From an uncultured Hyphomicrobiales bacterium (lineage in GTDB: Bacteria > Pseudomonadota > Alphaproteobacteria > Rhizobiales > Beijerinckiaceae), in NCBI GenBank assembly GCA_903916165.1, contig CAIWVR010000021.1:1-16803 (forward strand): a stretch of DNA of 16,803 bases, written 5' to 3'. Below, piece after piece: positions 1 through 7,614 of the stretch. The notes beneath the pieces were generated by a model. It saw nothing but the letters and a program-made list of their open reading frames with translations, made no database searches and had not been told where the DNA came from. Each line of letters starts with the position of its first letter. Position 1 is the stretch's first letter. The translations under genes and the position numbers were made by a program.

Positions 1-162
1 AAGGTGCAGACCTGCGGCCTGACCTGTCCGAGCCCGGGACTTCTGCCATCCCGGCCCGGCAAGGAAGCAAAGTAAGCGTGCAGCTTGATGGACCAGGCGG
101 CACCGATCGTTTAAGCCGGTCCGCTTCAGAGTGTAAAAAGCACTTCGCAAGAGGGTAGAGAG
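1..162 (+). other. Unassigned leader upstream of the aminotransferase
   Basis: No gene is recognised here. One forward frame (about 3-158) is open to a TAG stop just before the aminotransferase and could be the tail of a gene starting outside the window, but its composition does not look like a known protein. A short inverted repeat (CCGGGA...TCCCGG, about 34-54) is present. The end of the stretch carries GAGGG at 151-155, which acts as the ribosome binding site for the ATG at 163. No convincing promoter was found. Confidence 0.3.
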
Positions 163-1380
163 ATGTCGGAATTCCACAGGGTGCGGCGGTTGCCTCCGTA
201 TGTGTTCGAGCAGGTGAACAGGCTGAAAGCCGCTGCTCGTGCCAACGGCGCCGACATCGTGGATCTCGGCATGGGCAATCCGGATCTGCCGGCCCCCAAG
301 CATGTCATCGAGAAACTGGTCGAGACAGCGGGCAAGCCGCGCACGGACCGCTATTCGGCCTCCAAGGGCATTGCGGGCCTGCGCCGGGCGCAGGCGGGCT
401 ATTACGAGCGCCGTTTCGGCGTGAAGCTCAATCCTGACACCCAGGTCGTGGCGACACTCGGCTCGAAAGAGGGCTTCGCCAATATGGCGCAGGCGATCAC
501 CGCGCCGGGCGACGTCGTGATCGTGCCCAATCCATCCTATCCGATCCACGCCTTCGGCTTTCTGATGGCTGGCGGTGTGATCCGTGAAGTGCCGGCCGAC
601 CCGACGCCGGAGTTTTTTGTCGCGCTGGAGCGCGCGATCCAGCATTCGATCCCGAAGCCCATCGCGGTTGTGTCCTGCTATCCGTCCAATCCGACGGCGA
701 AGGTCGCCTCGCTCGACTTCTACAAGGATCTTGTGGCCTTCGCGAAGAAGCACGAGATCTTCATCCTGTCGGATCTGGCCTATGCGGAAGTCTATTTCGA
801 CGGAAACCCGCCGCCGTCCATGCTGCAGGTGAATGGTGCCAATGACGTCTGCGTGGAATTCACCTCCATGTCGAAGACGTTTTCGATGGCGGGCTGGCGC
901 ATGGGCTTTGCTGTGGGCAACGAGCGCCTGCTTGCGGCGCTGGCGCGGGTCAAATCCTATCTCGACTATGGCGCTTTCACGCCCATCCAGGTGGCGGCGG
1001 CCGCGGCGCTGAATGGTCCCGAGGATTGCATCATCGAGATGCGCTCCATCTACAAGCGCCGCCGCGACGTTCTGGTGGAAAGCTTCGCCGCCGCGGGCTG
1101 GGACATTCCCGCGCCAGAGGCCACCATGTTCGCCTGGGTGCCCGTGCCGGAGAAATTCCGCCACCTCGGCAGCGTGGAATTCTCAAAACTGCTGATCGAG
1201 AAGGCTGATGTGGCGGTGGCACCAGGCATCGGTTTCGGCGAGCATGGCGACGGCTTCGTGCGCCTCGCCATCGTGGAAAACGAGCAGCGCATCCGCCAGG
1301 CCGCGCGCGGCATCCGCCGCTTCTTCGACAGCGCGGACACGATCCTGCACAATGTGGTCGAGCTGAAGAAGCCGGCCTGA
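163..1380 (+). CDS. PLP-dependent class I/II aminotransferase (AlaC / DapL-like)
   Basis: This is a complete 405-residue fold-type I aminotransferase, normal length for the family. Visible hallmarks are the N-terminal DLGMGNPDLP substrate loop (residues 34-43), YPSNPT (173-178), the PLP-contacting Asp204 and Tyr207, the Schiff-base Lys238 in SMSKTFSMAGWR, and a C-terminal RLAIVEN segment carrying the carboxylate-binding Arg. These fit the AlaC (glutamate-pyruvate) / LL-diaminopimelate aminotransferase-like branch, which is often annotated by either name. The exact amino acid pair cannot be read from sequence. The ATG at 163 follows GAGGG by 7 nt. A strong terminator lies 37 nt after the stop, so the gene is not cotranscribed with hom, although both belong to amino-acid metabolism. 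Confidence 0.9.
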   Translation: MSEFHRVRRLPPYVFEQVNRLKAAARANGADIVDLGMGNPDLPAPKHVIEKLVETAGKPRTDRYSASKGIAGLRRAQAGYYERRFGVKLNPDTQVVATLGSKEGFANMAQAITAPGDVVIVPNPSYPIHAFGFLMAGGVIREVPADPTPEFFVALERAIQHSIPKPIAVVSCYPSNPTAKVASLDFYKDLVAFAKKHEIFILSDLAYAEVYFDGNPPPSMLQVNGANDVCVEFTSMSKTFSMAGWRMGFAVGNERLLAALARVKSYLDYGAFTPIQVAAAAALNGPEDCIIEMRSIYKRRRDVLVESFAAAGWDIPAPEATMFAWVPVPEKFRHLGSVEFSKLLIEKADVAVAPGIGFGEHGDGFVRLAIVENEQRIRQAARGIRRFFDSADTILHNVVELKKPA

Positions 1381-1417
1381 GGGTTTCCGCAGTCGCAATC
1401 GGCGCGTTGCGAAAAAC

Positions 1418-1443
1418 AAAGCCCCGCGGCGAGGCGGGGCTTT
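1418..1443 (+). terminator. Rho-independent terminator after the aminotransferase
   Basis: A perfect 10-bp stem (AAAGCCCCGC / GCGGGGCTTT) encloses a 6-nt loop, with an A-rich 5' side and T's in the 3' arm. The symmetry could let it also work on the minus strand, where it would sit downstream of the PemK-like gene. Confidence 0.85.
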
Positions 1444-1505
1444 GCAGACGCTACGGTAGATTTTTGATCATCCACCGCAGTGGCCAGCTTGCGCTGGACT
1501 TAAAT

Positions 1506-1520
1506 GCCGGTGCAACCGGC
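1506..1520 (-). terminator. Possible weak hairpin downstream of the PemK-like gene
   Basis: A 6-bp perfect inverted repeat (GCCGGT / ACCGGC, 3-nt loop) lies about 40 nt past the stop of the minus-strand toxin gene. On that strand it is followed by ATTTAAGT rather than a true T-run, so it is at best a weak terminator. The stronger hairpin at 1418-1443 may be the effective stop. Confidence 0.25.
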
Positions 1521-1560
1521 GACGATACCAAAATGGGCCTCGAAGGCGTCACAGTCAAGA

Positions 1561-1980
1561 TCACAAGCCCAGGCCCGCGCGAACACATGCGCGCACGTTT
1601 CCAAAAGTACCACTTTCGAGCACGCGTGCATCATAGACCCGGTGCCCGCATGCGTGGCGCGAGAACAAGAGCCTGAGCCTGTGAAAGGCAACGGTCAGGA
1701 CAATGTCGCCTTTCACCCACATGTCAGGCTCGTCATAGGGTGCGGGAAGGCAAGGATCGAAGTGGATTTGCATATGGTGCGCCATGACCGTCCGGGGCGC
1801 GCTCGTTCTGAGAGGGACGATCGCGCACAAGTTGTTTCGACCCGGGATCGGCGGGGACAGAATGATAGCCGGTCGGCGCTTTACCATTTCGGGCGGCTTG
1901 AAACCCTCGGAGAGATCAACCCGCACGATCGTTGCTGGAAGAGGATGGGATAGGAGCGTCAAGGAATAACTCTGGGTCAA
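1561..1980 (-). CDS. PemK/MazF-family toxin, apparently without antitoxin
   Basis: The 139-residue product matches the PemK/MazF-type toxin fold, whose members are usually mRNA endoribonucleases. Family features seen are an N-terminal ATIVRVDLSEGF strand-turn, PPEMVKRRPAIILSPP (about residues 29-44), the AIVPLRTSAPR segment, DMWVKGDIVLTV (about 85-96) and an RVYDARVLESGTFGNVR-like C-terminal helix. The first in-frame start is TTG at 1980, just after a stop; a second TTG at 1962 is also possible. Neither has a good ribosome binding site. No antitoxin-like frame is visible on either side; the 64-residue frame reading into its start has no recognisable antitoxin features. It is convergent with the aminotransferase and divergent from hom. 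A solitary toxin of this family, or one whose start has decayed, are both possible. Confidence 0.75.
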   Translation of the reverse strand: MTQSYSLTLLSHPLPATIVRVDLSEGFKPPEMVKRRPAIILSPPIPGRNNLCAIVPLRTSAPRTVMAHHMQIHFDPCLPAPYDEPDMWVKGDIVLTVAFHRLRLLFSRHACGHRVYDARVLESGTFGNVRACVRAGLGL

Positions 1981-2112
1981 AATGATCGGTTAGCAATGAC
2001 GAAGAGCCTACCTCGGTGCTCCTCTCCTTGAAACCCCGGCCGAAACATTGCAGAAGAGCGCATCTGGCTCCGCCTGCTGTGGCGGGGCCTTCTGTGGGCC
2101 CGGAACACATTC

Positions 2113-3432
2113 ATGGCTGAACCCCTTCGCGTTGGCATTGCCGGTCTCGGCACCGTTGGCGCTTCCGTCATTCGGCTTCTGGAACGCCAGGCCGGCGCGC
2201 TGGCCGCGCGGTCGGGGCGCTCGATCAAGGTGACGTCTGTCTGCGCCCGCGACCGCACGCGCGACCGTGGCGTGGATGTGTCGGGTCTGGCCTGGTTCGA
2301 CGATCCCGTCGCGCTGGCGCAGAGCGCCGACATCGACCTGTTCGTCGAGCTGATCGGCGGCGACGAGGGACCAGCGCGCGCCGCCGTGGAAGCGGCGCTC
2401 GGCACCGGCAAGTCGGTCGTCACGGCCAACAAGGCGCTGCTCGCCAAACATGGCATGAGCCTCGCGAAACTGGCGGAAGACAAGCACGTTGCGCTGGCTT
2501 TCGAGGCGTCGGTCGCCGGCGGCATTCCGGTTGTCAAGACGCTGCGCGAGGGCCTTGCTGGCAATTCCATCGAGCGTGTCTATGGCATTCTCAACGGCAC
2601 CTGCAATTACATCCTGTCGCGCATGGAGCTGGAAGGTCTGTCGTTCGAAGATTGCCTGAAAGACGCCCAGAAGCTGGGTTATGCGGAGGCCGATCCGACC
2701 TTCGACATTGGCGGTTTTGACACGGCCCACAAGCTTGCCATCCTGACTTCGCTGGCCTTTGGCGTCGCGGTGGATGCCGAAGCCATCCACGTCGAGGGCA
2801 TCCAGTCGATCACGCTGGCCGATCTCAAGGCGGCCGAAGAACTGGGCTATCGCATCAAGTTGCTCGGCGTGGCCCAGCGCACGGCCAAGGGCATTGAGCA
2901 GCGCGTTCATCCGACAATGGTGTCACGCGCCTCGTCCATCGCGCAAGTGATGGGCGTCACCAATGCCGTCACCATCGATGCGGACGCCGTGAAGGAACTG
3001 ACGCTGGTGGGTCCTGGCGCTGGCGGCATGGCGACAGCCTCTGCCGTGGTGGCCGATATTGCCGATATCGCCAAGGGCATCCGCAGCGCGCCCTTCGGCT
3101 TGCCGACAGGCTCGCTGGAAAGGGCCGCGCGCATTCCCGTGCAACGGCACGAGGGCGGTTATTACATCCGCCTGACCGTCCACGACCGCCCCGGCGCGGC
3201 AGCGGCGATTGCGACCCGCATGGCCGAGCGCCATATTTCGCTCGAGAGCATCATGCAGCGCCACGTGCCGCCCAGGAAGGGCGAACCGGTGTCGGCTGAG
3301 GCCAGGCCGGTCCCGGTCGTGCTCATCACTTATGCGACTTCCGAAGCAACCATTCGCGAGGCGCTGGAGGCGGTTGTCGCGGACGGCTATATTGCCGGAC
3401 CGCCGCAAGTCATCCGCATCGAGCGCGAATAA
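2113..3432 (+). CDS. hom: Homoserine dehydrogenase
   Basis: This 439-residue enzyme reduces aspartate semialdehyde to homoserine with NAD(P)H, the branch point to threonine and methionine. An N-terminal Rossmann domain has GLGTVG at residues 11-16. The substrate region carries TANKALL (104-110), GILNGTCNYIL (158-168) and the family signature ending GGFDTAHKLAIL, in which Glu192, Asp203 and Lys207 have the spacing of the catalytic residues. A C-terminal ACT domain (about 350-430, YYIRLTVHDRPG) suggests feedback control, usually by threonine. The ATG at 2113 is chosen because it places the Rossmann motif at the usual distance from the N-terminus; its ribosome binding site is poor. glpX starts 29 nt downstream and is probably cotranscribed. 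Confidence 0.96.
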   Translation: MAEPLRVGIAGLGTVGASVIRLLERQAGALAARSGRSIKVTSVCARDRTRDRGVDVSGLAWFDDPVALAQSADIDLFVELIGGDEGPARAAVEAALGTGKSVVTANKALLAKHGMSLAKLAEDKHVALAFEASVAGGIPVVKTLREGLAGNSIERVYGILNGTCNYILSRMELEGLSFEDCLKDAQKLGYAEADPTFDIGGFDTAHKLAILTSLAFGVAVDAEAIHVEGIQSITLADLKAAEELGYRIKLLGVAQRTAKGIEQRVHPTMVSRASSIAQVMGVTNAVTIDADAVKELTLVGPGAGGMATASAVVADIADIAKGIRSAPFGLPTGSLERAARIPVQRHEGGYYIRLTVHDRPGAAAAIATRMAERHISLESIMQRHVPPRKGEPVSAEARPVPVVLITYATSEATIREALEAVVADGYIAGPPQVIRIERE

Positions 3433-3461
3433 TTTTCACAAAGGCCCATGAAGGACCCTAC

Positions 3462-4457
3462 ATGACCGACCTCGTCATCCAGCAGCAGGATATTATCGAT
3501 CGCATCCTGATCCTCGAACTCGTGCGCGTGACCGAGCGCGCGGCTGTCGCGGCCGCCCATTTGCGCGGCCGGGGTGACGAGAAGGCCGCCGACCAGGCCG
3601 CCGTCGATGCCATGCGCCGCGAACTCAACCGCCTGCCGATCGATGGCACCATCGTCATCGGCGAAGGCGAGCGCGACGAGGCACCGATGCTCTTCATCGG
3701 CGAGCGCGTCGGCACCAGGACCGGCCCGAAGGTCGATATTGCCGTCGATCCGCTAGAAGGCACGACGCTCTGCGCGAAGGATCTGCCCGGCTCGATCGCC
3801 GTCATGGCGGTGGCACCTGCCGGCTCGCTGCTCTATGCGCCCGACGTCTATATGGACAAGATCGCCATCGGCCCGGGCTATCCCAAGGGCACCGTCGATC
3901 TCGACATGTCCCCGGAAGAGAACCTGCTCTCGCTCGCGCGGGCGAAGGGCGTGAAGCCGGGCGAAATCACGGCGCTGATCCTCGATCGCCCGCGCCACCA
4001 GAATCTCGTCGATGCCTGCCGCAAGGTCGGCGCGAGCATCCGCTTCATCACCGATGGCGACGTGGCCGGCGTGATCTTCACGGCGCAGTCCGAAATGACG
4101 GGCGTGGACATTTATTTCGGCACCGGTGGTGCGCCCGAGGGCGTGCTGGCGGCGGGAGCGCTACGCTGCGTCGGCGGCCAGATGCAGGGCCGTCTCATCC
4201 TCGACACTGAGGAGAAGCGCGAACGCGCGCTGACCATGGGCATCAAGGAGCCCAACAAGAAATATGACATGACGGAGCTGGCCTCCGGCGACGTGATCGT
4301 CTGCGCGACCGGCGTCACCACAGGCCCGCTGCTGAAAGGCGTGAAGTTCAACCGTGACGTCATCGAGACGGAAACGGTGATCTATCGCTCGGTCACCGGA
4401 ACAGTGCGCCGCATCCAGGCGGAGCACCGTCAGATGAGCAAGTTCCGCGTCGACTAG
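3462..4457 (+). CDS. glpX: Class II fructose-1,6-bisphosphatase
   Basis: This complete 331-residue GlpX-type enzyme hydrolyses fructose-1,6-bisphosphate to fructose-6-phosphate in gluconeogenesis (and the Calvin cycle where present). Diagnostic motifs are GEGERDEAPML (67-77), VDPLEGTTL (95-103), TDGDVAG (197-203) and GTGGAPEGV (220-228), which together build the metal and substrate site. The ATG at 3462 has AAGGA about 8 nt upstream. The gene lies 29 nt after hom on the same strand, a linkage common in Hyphomicrobiales. A large palindrome follows the stop and may end the transcript. Confidence 0.96.
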   Translation: MTDLVIQQQDIIDRILILELVRVTERAAVAAAHLRGRGDEKAADQAAVDAMRRELNRLPIDGTIVIGEGERDEAPMLFIGERVGTRTGPKVDIAVDPLEGTTLCAKDLPGSIAVMAVAPAGSLLYAPDVYMDKIAIGPGYPKGTVDLDMSPEENLLSLARAKGVKPGEITALILDRPRHQNLVDACRKVGASIRFITDGDVAGVIFTAQSEMTGVDIYFGTGGAPEGVLAAGALRCVGGQMQGRLILDTEEKRERALTMGIKEPNKKYDMTELASGDVIVCATGVTTGPLLKGVKFNRDVIETETVIYRSVTGTVRRIQAEHRQMSKFRVD

Positions 4458-4469
4458 CAACACACGTCT

Positions 4470-4549
4470 GTCATTGCGAGGAGCGCAGCGACGAAGCAAT
4501 CCATGCCTCAAGTGAGGCCTCTGGATCGCTTCGCTCCGCTCGCAATGAC
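4470..4549. repeat. REP-like intergenic palindrome (cATTGCGAG family)
   Basis: An 80-nt imperfect palindrome fills the glpX-recJ gap. The outer arms are GTCATTGCGAG (4470-4480) and CTCGCAATGAC (4539-4549). The next arms are CGAAGCAATCCA (4492-4503) and TGGATCGCTTCG (4522-4533), with one G-T pair. A perfect inner hairpin GCCTCA-AG-TGAGGC sits at 4505-4518. The ATTGCGAG...GAAGCAATCC pattern is a widely scattered extragenic palindrome in proteobacteria and is a known source of false small proteins. Only one copy lies in this window. It may also act as a transcription end for glpX. Confidence 0.8.
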
Positions 4550-4557
4550 GGCGCTGA

Positions 4558-4576
4558 TGGAAAACGCATTTTTCCA
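4558..4576. repeat. Small inverted repeat upstream of recJ
   Basis: TGGAAAA and TTTTCCA form a 7-bp perfect stem around a 5-nt loop, about 106 nt before the recJ start. It may be part of the neighbouring REP-like unit, a weak terminator or a binding site. Nothing else is recognisable in 4577-4682. Confidence 0.3.
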
Positions 4577-4682
4577 GCGTTCTTGCGCGTGGAACGCCAG
4601 CGGCACTCCCCACCGCACGCCATCCCCATGATCCCGCGCCCGGCCGCTCCCGCTGCAGCGGTGCCTGTGCGAGAATGTCAGA

Positions 4683-6524
4683 ATGAGTCCCGCCCTCGTC
4701 GCACCCGATCCGAAACCCGGCACATTGCCACGCCGCCTCTTCCTCGGCGTCGAACAATCCGTGCTGGGCCGTGCCTGGCGGGACCGGCTCGATCTCGAGG
4801 CGCAGGGTCATGCGCAGGCAATTTCCCAGCAGCTGGGGCATCCCGACCTGCTGGCGCGTGTTCTGGCCGGTCGCGGCGTCCAGGCGCAAGATTGCGCCGC
4901 CTTTCTCGATCCCAGCATCCGCGCCCTGATGCCCGATCCCGATGTGCTGGTTGGCATGGAGATGCTGGTCGCACGTCTCGTCGAGGCGATCCAGCGCGGC
5001 GACACGGTCGCGATCTTCGGCGATTACGATGTCGACGGTGCCTGTTCGTCGGCCTTGCTCGCGACCTTCCTGCAGGCTTGCGGCTGCCCGTTCATCATTC
5101 ATATTCCCGACCGGCTGTTTGAGGGCTATGGCCCCAATGTCGATGCCATTCGCGGGCTCGCCGCAGCGGGTGCCAAGCTGCTCGTCACTGTCGATTGCGG
5201 CACCACGAGTTTCGAGCCGATCGCAGAAGCGCAAAAACTCGGCCTCGACACGCTGGTGATCGACCATCACCAGGCACCCGAGGTGCTGCCGCCCGCACAT
5301 GCCATCGTCAATCCGAACCGGCTCGACGACCTGTCGGGGCTGGGCCATCTCTGCGCCGCCGGCGTTGTCTACATGGTCATCGTCGCGCTCAACAGGGCGC
5401 TGCGGCAGAGGGGGTTCTGGACGCCGGAGCGCCCGGTGCCAGATCTGCTCGCGGAACTTGATCTCGTCGCACTGGCCACCATTGCCGACGTCGTTGCGCT
5501 GAAGGGTCTCAACCGCGCTTTTGTCGCCAAGGGTCTCGCTGTCATGCGCGCGCGCGGTCGCCCGGGCCTGCGCGCCCTGTTCGATGTCGCGCGCGCCGAC
5601 GGCCCGCCGCGGCCCTATCATCTGGGGTTTCTGATCGGCCCGCGCATAAATGCGGGCGGGCGCATCGGCGATGCGGCGCTGGGTGCCAAGCTGCTGATGA
5701 TGCGCGACGAGACCGAAGCCGCACGTATCGCCACCGAACTCGACCGGCTCAATGCCGAACGCCAGGTGATCGAAGTCGCGACTTTGGCCGAGGCCGAAGC
5801 CGAGGCGATGTTTTCGCGTGGCCTCGAAGAGCAGGGTGCCTGCGTGGTCACCGCCGGCGAGGGCTGGCATCCCGGCATTGTCGGACTGGTCGCGGCGCGG
5901 CTGAAGGAAAAATTCAGGCGGCCCGCCTTCGCCATTGCCATGAATGGCAAGCGCGGCACGGGCTCCGCGCGGTCCATTCCAGGCGTCGATCTTGGCCGCA
6001 TCGTGCGCGCCGCCGTCGATGACGGCTTGCTGGTGAAGGGCGGCGGGCACGCCATGGCGGCAGGCCTCACCATCGACCGCGACAGGCTCGTCGATTTCCG
6101 CGCCTATCTGGAGGAACGCCTGGGCGAGATCGTCGCCCGCGCGCGCGCCAGCGATTCGCTGTCCGTCGATGCCGCCGTCACGGCGGGCGGCGCCACGCCA
6201 GACCTCATCCGCATGCTGGAGCAGGCTGGCCCATATGGGCAGGGCAATCCGGAGCCGGTCTTCGTGCTGCCCGCGCATCGGCTGACGCGCGCGACGCCCG
6301 TCGGCAAGGGCCATATCAAGGTGCGCGCAGTGGCTGGCGACGGGGCCGGGATCGAGGCCATCGCTTTCCGCGCGGCCGAATCGCCTTTGGGGCAGGCGTT
6401 GCAGAAGAATGTCGGTTCTGCCGTCCATCTCGCGGGCACCCTGTCGCTCGACCGCTGGGGCGGTTCCGAGCGTGTGCAGATGCGCATCGTCGATCTGGCG
6501 ATCCCGCTGCAGGGCTCTCGCTAA
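4683..6524 (+). CDS. recJ: Single-stranded-DNA-specific exonuclease RecJ
   Basis: This 613-residue DHH-superfamily nuclease degrades single-stranded DNA 5' to 3' in recombination and mismatch repair. Metal-binding motifs are clear: GDYDVDG (113-119), DCG (171-173), IDHHQAP (193-199) and IADVVAL near Asp269. The DHHA1 domain carries the GTGSARSIPG region (425-434) and GGGHAMAAG (453-461). A C-terminal OB-type domain begins near 495 and contains GPYGQGNPEPVF (516-527). Length is typical. The ATG at 4683 has only a weak GAGAA upstream. A three-codon frame (ATG at 4675) ends at a TGA overlapping the recJ ATG, which could couple the two but may be chance. Confidence 0.95.
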   Translation: MSPALVAPDPKPGTLPRRLFLGVEQSVLGRAWRDRLDLEAQGHAQAISQQLGHPDLLARVLAGRGVQAQDCAAFLDPSIRALMPDPDVLVGMEMLVARLVEAIQRGDTVAIFGDYDVDGACSSALLATFLQACGCPFIIHIPDRLFEGYGPNVDAIRGLAAAGAKLLVTVDCGTTSFEPIAEAQKLGLDTLVIDHHQAPEVLPPAHAIVNPNRLDDLSGLGHLCAAGVVYMVIVALNRALRQRGFWTPERPVPDLLAELDLVALATIADVVALKGLNRAFVAKGLAVMRARGRPGLRALFDVARADGPPRPYHLGFLIGPRINAGGRIGDAALGAKLLMMRDETEAARIATELDRLNAERQVIEVATLAEAEAEAMFSRGLEEQGACVVTAGEGWHPGIVGLVAARLKEKFRRPAFAIAMNGKRGTGSARSIPGVDLGRIVRAAVDDGLLVKGGGHAMAAGLTIDRDRLVDFRAYLEERLGEIVARARASDSLSVDAAVTAGGATPDLIRMLEQAGPYGQGNPEPVFVLPAHRLTRATPVGKGHIKVRAVAGDGAGIEAIAFRAAESPLGQALQKNVGSAVHLAGTLSLDRWGGSERVQMRIVDLAIPLQGSR

Positions 6525-6563
6525 AAACCTTTGTCGGCGATGAGAAAAAGCGTCGCTTGTGGG

Positions 6564-6591
6564 TTGCAAGCGGGCCGTCCTCCCTCTATAC
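6564..6591 (+). promoter_or_regulatory. Likely promoter of tRNA-Glu
   Basis: TTGCAA (6564-6569) and CTATAC (6586-6591) are separated by 16 nt and match the alphaproteobacterial strong-promoter pattern seen before stable RNA genes. The expected start near 6598 leaves a 5' leader of about 40 nt. A 6-bp inverted repeat (6554-6559 / 6567-6572) overlaps the -35 box. Confidence 0.45.
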
Positions 6592-6637
6592 CTCCGCCCG
6601 TCCAACCGGCCTTGCTTTCACGAGCTTTCGGCACCGC

Positions 6638-6712
6638 GCGACCTTCGTCTATCGGTTAGGACGGCTGCCTTTCACGCAGCAAAGAGGGGTTCGACTCCCC
6701 TAGGTCGCGCCA
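6638..6712 (+). tRNA. tRNA-Glu (anticodon TTC), CCA encoded
   Basis: The cloverleaf folds by eye. The acceptor stem is GCGACCT (6638-6644) with AGGTCGC (6702-6708). The D arm carries GGTTAGGAC. The anticodon stem is GCTGC/GCAGC around loop CTTTCAC, giving anticodon TTC at 6671-6673. The T arm is GGGG-TTCGACT-CCCC. The discriminator base is G6709 and CCA is encoded at 6710-6712. The total of 75 nt is normal for tRNA-Glu. No T-run terminator is seen after it, and I could not find a repeated copy of its 3' end that would mark an integrated element. Confidence 0.95.
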
Positions 6713-6859
6713 TTCACGTACAAAACCACGAACCCAAGAACCTCCCGCCAAATCAGCGCATGACGGGTTCACCGAGCCATGTCTGTCCTGGACTTCCGAA
6801 TCATCTCTGAATCTGGAACGGCACGGTGCCTCGTGACTGACACAGCTTGGCCGGACCCT

Positions 6860-7372
6860 TCACAGGGCAAGCGGCTGTCTTGAATCATGCCCCAAGAGGC
6901 CAGCAACACGCACAAGAGCGGTTTTCAGTGCATGGCTGTCGCCTGCACATATCCGGTACGACGAACAGGCAGAGATTTGTTTCATCAGTGAAGCCAGGGA
7001 GGCCGCTGTAGGCTTGCCGGTAACGGCATTGAGGGCCGTTGCGAAGGCCGTCTGCGAAGGCAGCCTCCTGATGTCCGTTCTGCGCCCGCCCGGATTCAGA
7101 TCCAGAAAAAGGATGGCCGAGGCCGGAGCCTCATTGATGATCCAGGGTTGGCCAAGAGCGTCCGGGTAAAGCGTGCGCCATCTGCCCTCAAAGCTTTCAA
7201 CGGGTCGACCCAGATGGACGTCCATGCTTGGATCGATGACACGGGACGCCTCTGCATCAATGCGAATGGCTTGCGGATAAGCGATGAAACCGTTGGGCCG
7301 CGCGAATGTCAGCGCGTTTCCCTCCACACGCCACCCTGACCCCAGCAACTCCACAATCGCTGCCGTTTTCAA
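6860..7372 (-). pseudogene. Possible HPr-kinase-like protein remnant, or small unknown protein
   Basis: A 170-residue frame with protein-like composition. Residues 12-40 (GWRVEGNALTF...GFIAYPQAIRI), the middle stretch ending in APASAILFLDLNPGG (about 82-96) and RRLPSQTAFATAL (about 101-113) resemble the C-terminal half of HprK-like P-loop kinases, in which a short 'acidic-hydrophobic' strand is followed by a YP-R segment and an ILFL strand. The expected Walker A glycine-lysine loop and DD motif are not visible. The only usable start is TTG at 7372, without a ribosome binding site; the frame is open upstream to 7450. It lies next to tRNA-Glu on the opposite strand. I see two options: an N-terminally deleted gene, or a small independent protein. 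The family call is tentative. Confidence 0.4.
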
Positions 7373-7501
7373 CGCGCTGCGTCTGGCCAGAAGTTTGACC
7401 GATCTTTGCGCACGTTTTTTAAAACAGGAGCCAGCCCGGGCTGTGCCCGTTCATTGGCCATTGTGGTGAAGTCAAATGATCGCGGGACTGTGCGCTTGCC
7501 T

Positions 7502-7526
7502 GCGCTGACAATCCTGCTGTCAGCGC
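7502..7526. promoter_or_regulatory. Perfect 9-bp inverted repeat upstream of binding-protein gene 1
   Basis: GCGCTGACA (7502-7510) and TGTCAGCGC (7518-7526) flank a 7-nt spacer. A near-consensus -10 box TACAAT lies at 7564-7569 without a good -35, which would put the repeat about 50-74 nt upstream of a start near 7576, a usual place for an activator site. It could equally be a hairpin in a longer transcript. No T-run follows, so a terminator is unlikely. Confidence 0.4.
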
Positions 7527-7614
7527 TTCCGGTAACGGGGGCGCTGCATTCGTGTCTGAATGCTACAATCAGAAAAAGAATCGCGCTGAGGGCGCAGGGA
7601 ATCAGGTGATAGGC

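Noticed and set aside
1..75. Possible small SRP RNA because of GGAAGCA and CCTGACC strings
   Set aside because: The conserved SRP domain IV loop sequence and its pairing are not present in order.
1916..2110. 64-residue minus-strand frame as an antitoxin for the PemK-like toxin
   Set aside because: It overlaps the toxin start in another frame, has no DNA-binding or antitoxin features, and its composition looks non-coding.
4675..4686. Three-codon upstream frame overlapping the recJ start
   Set aside because: Too short to support as a feature; kept only as a note under recJ.
4161..6605. 814-residue open frame on the minus strand opposite recJ
   Set aside because: It is antisense to well-supported recJ and the end of glpX, low in recognisable motifs, and includes translated REP sequence (HCERSEAIQ), a known artefact in GC-rich genomes.
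6559..6810. 83-residue plus-strand frame
   Set aside because: It runs straight through the tRNA-Glu gene and its promoter.
7432..7443. 12-bp palindrome CAGCCCGGGCTG
   Set aside because: A GC-rich self-complementary word of this length is not surprising here and has no spacer, T-run or clear promoter position.
6638..7614. Integrated element using tRNA-Glu as attachment site
   Set aside because: No integrase gene and no repeated copy of the tRNA 3' end were found by eye; only the possible gene remnant hints at past change here.
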